Positions 13,143-14,035 of a stretch of DNA of 14,035 nucleotides are shown here, piece after piece. Source of the DNA: Erysipelothrix sp. UBA3383 (GTDB taxonomy: Bacteria > Bacillota_I > Bacilli_A > Erysipelotrichales > Erysipelotrichaceae); contig DEPV01000078.1 in the NCBI GenBank assembly GCA_002358955.1, positions 1 to 14,035 of the forward strand, given 5' to 3'. The stretch's first letter is position 1; each line of letters opens with the position of its first letter. The notes under the pieces were generated by a model that was not told the origin of the DNA, made no database searches, and saw nothing but the letters and a program-made list of their open reading frames with translations. Both the position numbers and the translations under genes were made by a program.

Positions 13143-14035
13143 ATGAGTGACACAATGTTAGAAATGTTAAAAGACCAAATTAAAACTCTTGATTTTAATA
13201 GTGTCGACATTGATGTAGGAACGGTATTTAAAGTTGGGGATGGTATTGCTTTTGTCCGTGGCTTGGATAATGTTCTAGCAGGTGAAATGTTGAAATTTGA
13301 TAATGAAGTGTTTGGTTTGGCACTCAACCTTGAGGAAAGTCAGGTTGGTGTTGTATTGATGGGGAATGATATCTCAGTTCGTGAGGGTGATCGTGTCTAT
13401 CGTACAAAACATGTTATTGAAGTTGGAGTTGGGGATGCGCTTTTAGGGCGTGTTGTGAATGCTTTAGGGCAACCCATTGATGGATTAGGGGACATCAAAA
13501 CTACGGATACACGTCCCATTGAACGTGTAGCACCAGGTGTTATGACCCGTCAATCCGTATATCAACCACTTCATACCGGAATTAAAGTAATTGATGCTAT
13601 GGTTCCTATTGGTAAGGGTCAACGTGAGTTAATCATTGGAGATCGCCAAACGGGGAAAACCAGTATTGCACTGAATGCCATCATCAACCAAAAGGGACAG
13701 AATGTAAAATGTATCTATGTTGCCATAGGACAAAAAGCATCTACTGTAGCGATGGTTGCTGATAAGTTACGTGAGCATGATTGCTTGGATTATACATTAA
13801 TTGTTTCAAGTAGTGCTTCAGAGCAAGCACCGCTGCAATACATTGCACCTTATGCAGGTGTTGCAATGGGTGAGTATTGGATGGATCAAGGGGATGATGT
13901 TCTCATCATCTATGATGACCTTTCAAAACATGCGGTAGCATATCGTACAATGGCACTATTACTTCGTCGTCCACCAGGGCGTGAGGCGTACCCAGGTGAC
14001 GTATTCTACCTTCACTCACGTTTATTAGAACGTGC
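13143..14035 (+). CDS. atpA: F-type ATP synthase subunit alpha (3' end outside window)
   Basis: The first 297 codons of the F1 alpha subunit are present. The N-terminal barrel region reads VGTVFKVGDGIAFVRGL and GLALNLEESQVGVVLMG. The nucleotide-binding domain has the Walker A GDRQTGKT (166-173), GQKASTV, and IIYDDLSKHAVAYR for Walker B, then RRPPGREAYPGDVFYLHSRL at the window edge. The complete protein is normally about 500-510 residues, so roughly 40 percent is missing beyond 14035, where atpG, atpD and atpC would be expected. Start: ATG at 13143, one base after the atpH stop, with GGGAG at 13130-13134. The N-terminus is a few residues shorter than that of Bacillus. No disruption seen. Confidence 0.96.
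   Translation, partial: MSDTMLEMLKDQIKTLDFNSVDIDVGTVFKVGDGIAFVRGLDNVLAGEMLKFDNEVFGLALNLEESQVGVVLMGNDISVREGDRVYRTKHVIEVGVGDALLGRVVNALGQPIDGLGDIKTTDTRPIERVAPGVMTRQSVYQPLHTGIKVIDAMVPIGKGQRELIIGDRQTGKTSIALNAIINQKGQNVKCIYVAIGQKASTVAMVADKLREHDCLDYTLIVSSSASEQAPLQYIAPYAGVAMGEYWMDQGDDVLIIYDDLSKHAVAYRTMALLLRRPPGREAYPGDVFYLHSRLLER

Noticed and set aside
1..14035. Mobile element, phage, CRISPR or defence island
   Set aside because: No transposase, integrase, repeat array, toxin-antitoxin pair or nuclease was seen, and the genes are of housekeeping type with consistent style throughout.

Overview
The window is about 14 kb of ordinary-looking, A+T-rich chromosome from a low-GC Gram-positive bacterium (Bacillota). 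The evidence is strong AGGAGG-type ribosome sites, TGn-extended -10 promoters, PrsA-type lipoproteins, an ECF folate-uptake subunit behind a tetrahydrofolate riboswitch, and an F-type ATP synthase operon in the order I-B-E-F-H-A. The gene mix and protein flavour would fit the Erysipelotrichia, but that placement is a guess. I see no transposase, phage gene, integrase, CRISPR array, tRNA or rRNA, and no convincing undescribed system.

Layout. (1) 21-1963, minus strand: a tightly overlapping three-gene unit made of a ring-cleaving VOC dioxygenase, a carboxylesterase/alpha-beta hydrolase and a CoA-binding protein. The first two resemble the Bacillus quinone-detoxification pair MhqE/MhqD. (2) 1964-2134: a divergent promoter region. 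(3) 2135-3201, plus: a small CPKC thioredoxin/glutaredoxin-like protein overlapping a YihY/BrkB membrane protein. (4) 3207-3918, plus: a promoter, a class-I THF riboswitch, folT (folate S component of an ECF transporter) and a terminator. (5) 3962-6120, plus: fhs (formate-THF ligase, compact form), then a permuted NlpC/P60-like hydrolase and a terminator. (6) 6156-8318, plus: tex, closed by a bidirectional terminator that also serves the convergent gene. (7) 8354-10618, minus: a small unknown membrane protein, and a separate two-gene unit of PrsA-like lipoproteins, one with an intact parvulin domain and one with a degenerate one. (8) 10619-10858: a divergent intergenic region. (9) 10859 to the window end, plus: atpI-atpB-atpE-atpF-atpH-atpA, with atpA cut by the window edge.

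How the genes fit together. folT and fhs are adjacent but separately controlled: FolT would bring in folate, its translation is probably sensed by the THF riboswitch, and Fhs loads formate onto THF. The minus-strand trio probably handles quinone or catechol stress. The PrsA-like pair works outside the membrane on secreted proteins. The ATP synthase c subunit carries a Q-E-T ion-binding pattern like that of Na+-coupled enzymes, which suggests this organism may use a sodium-driven or sodium-pumping ATPase.
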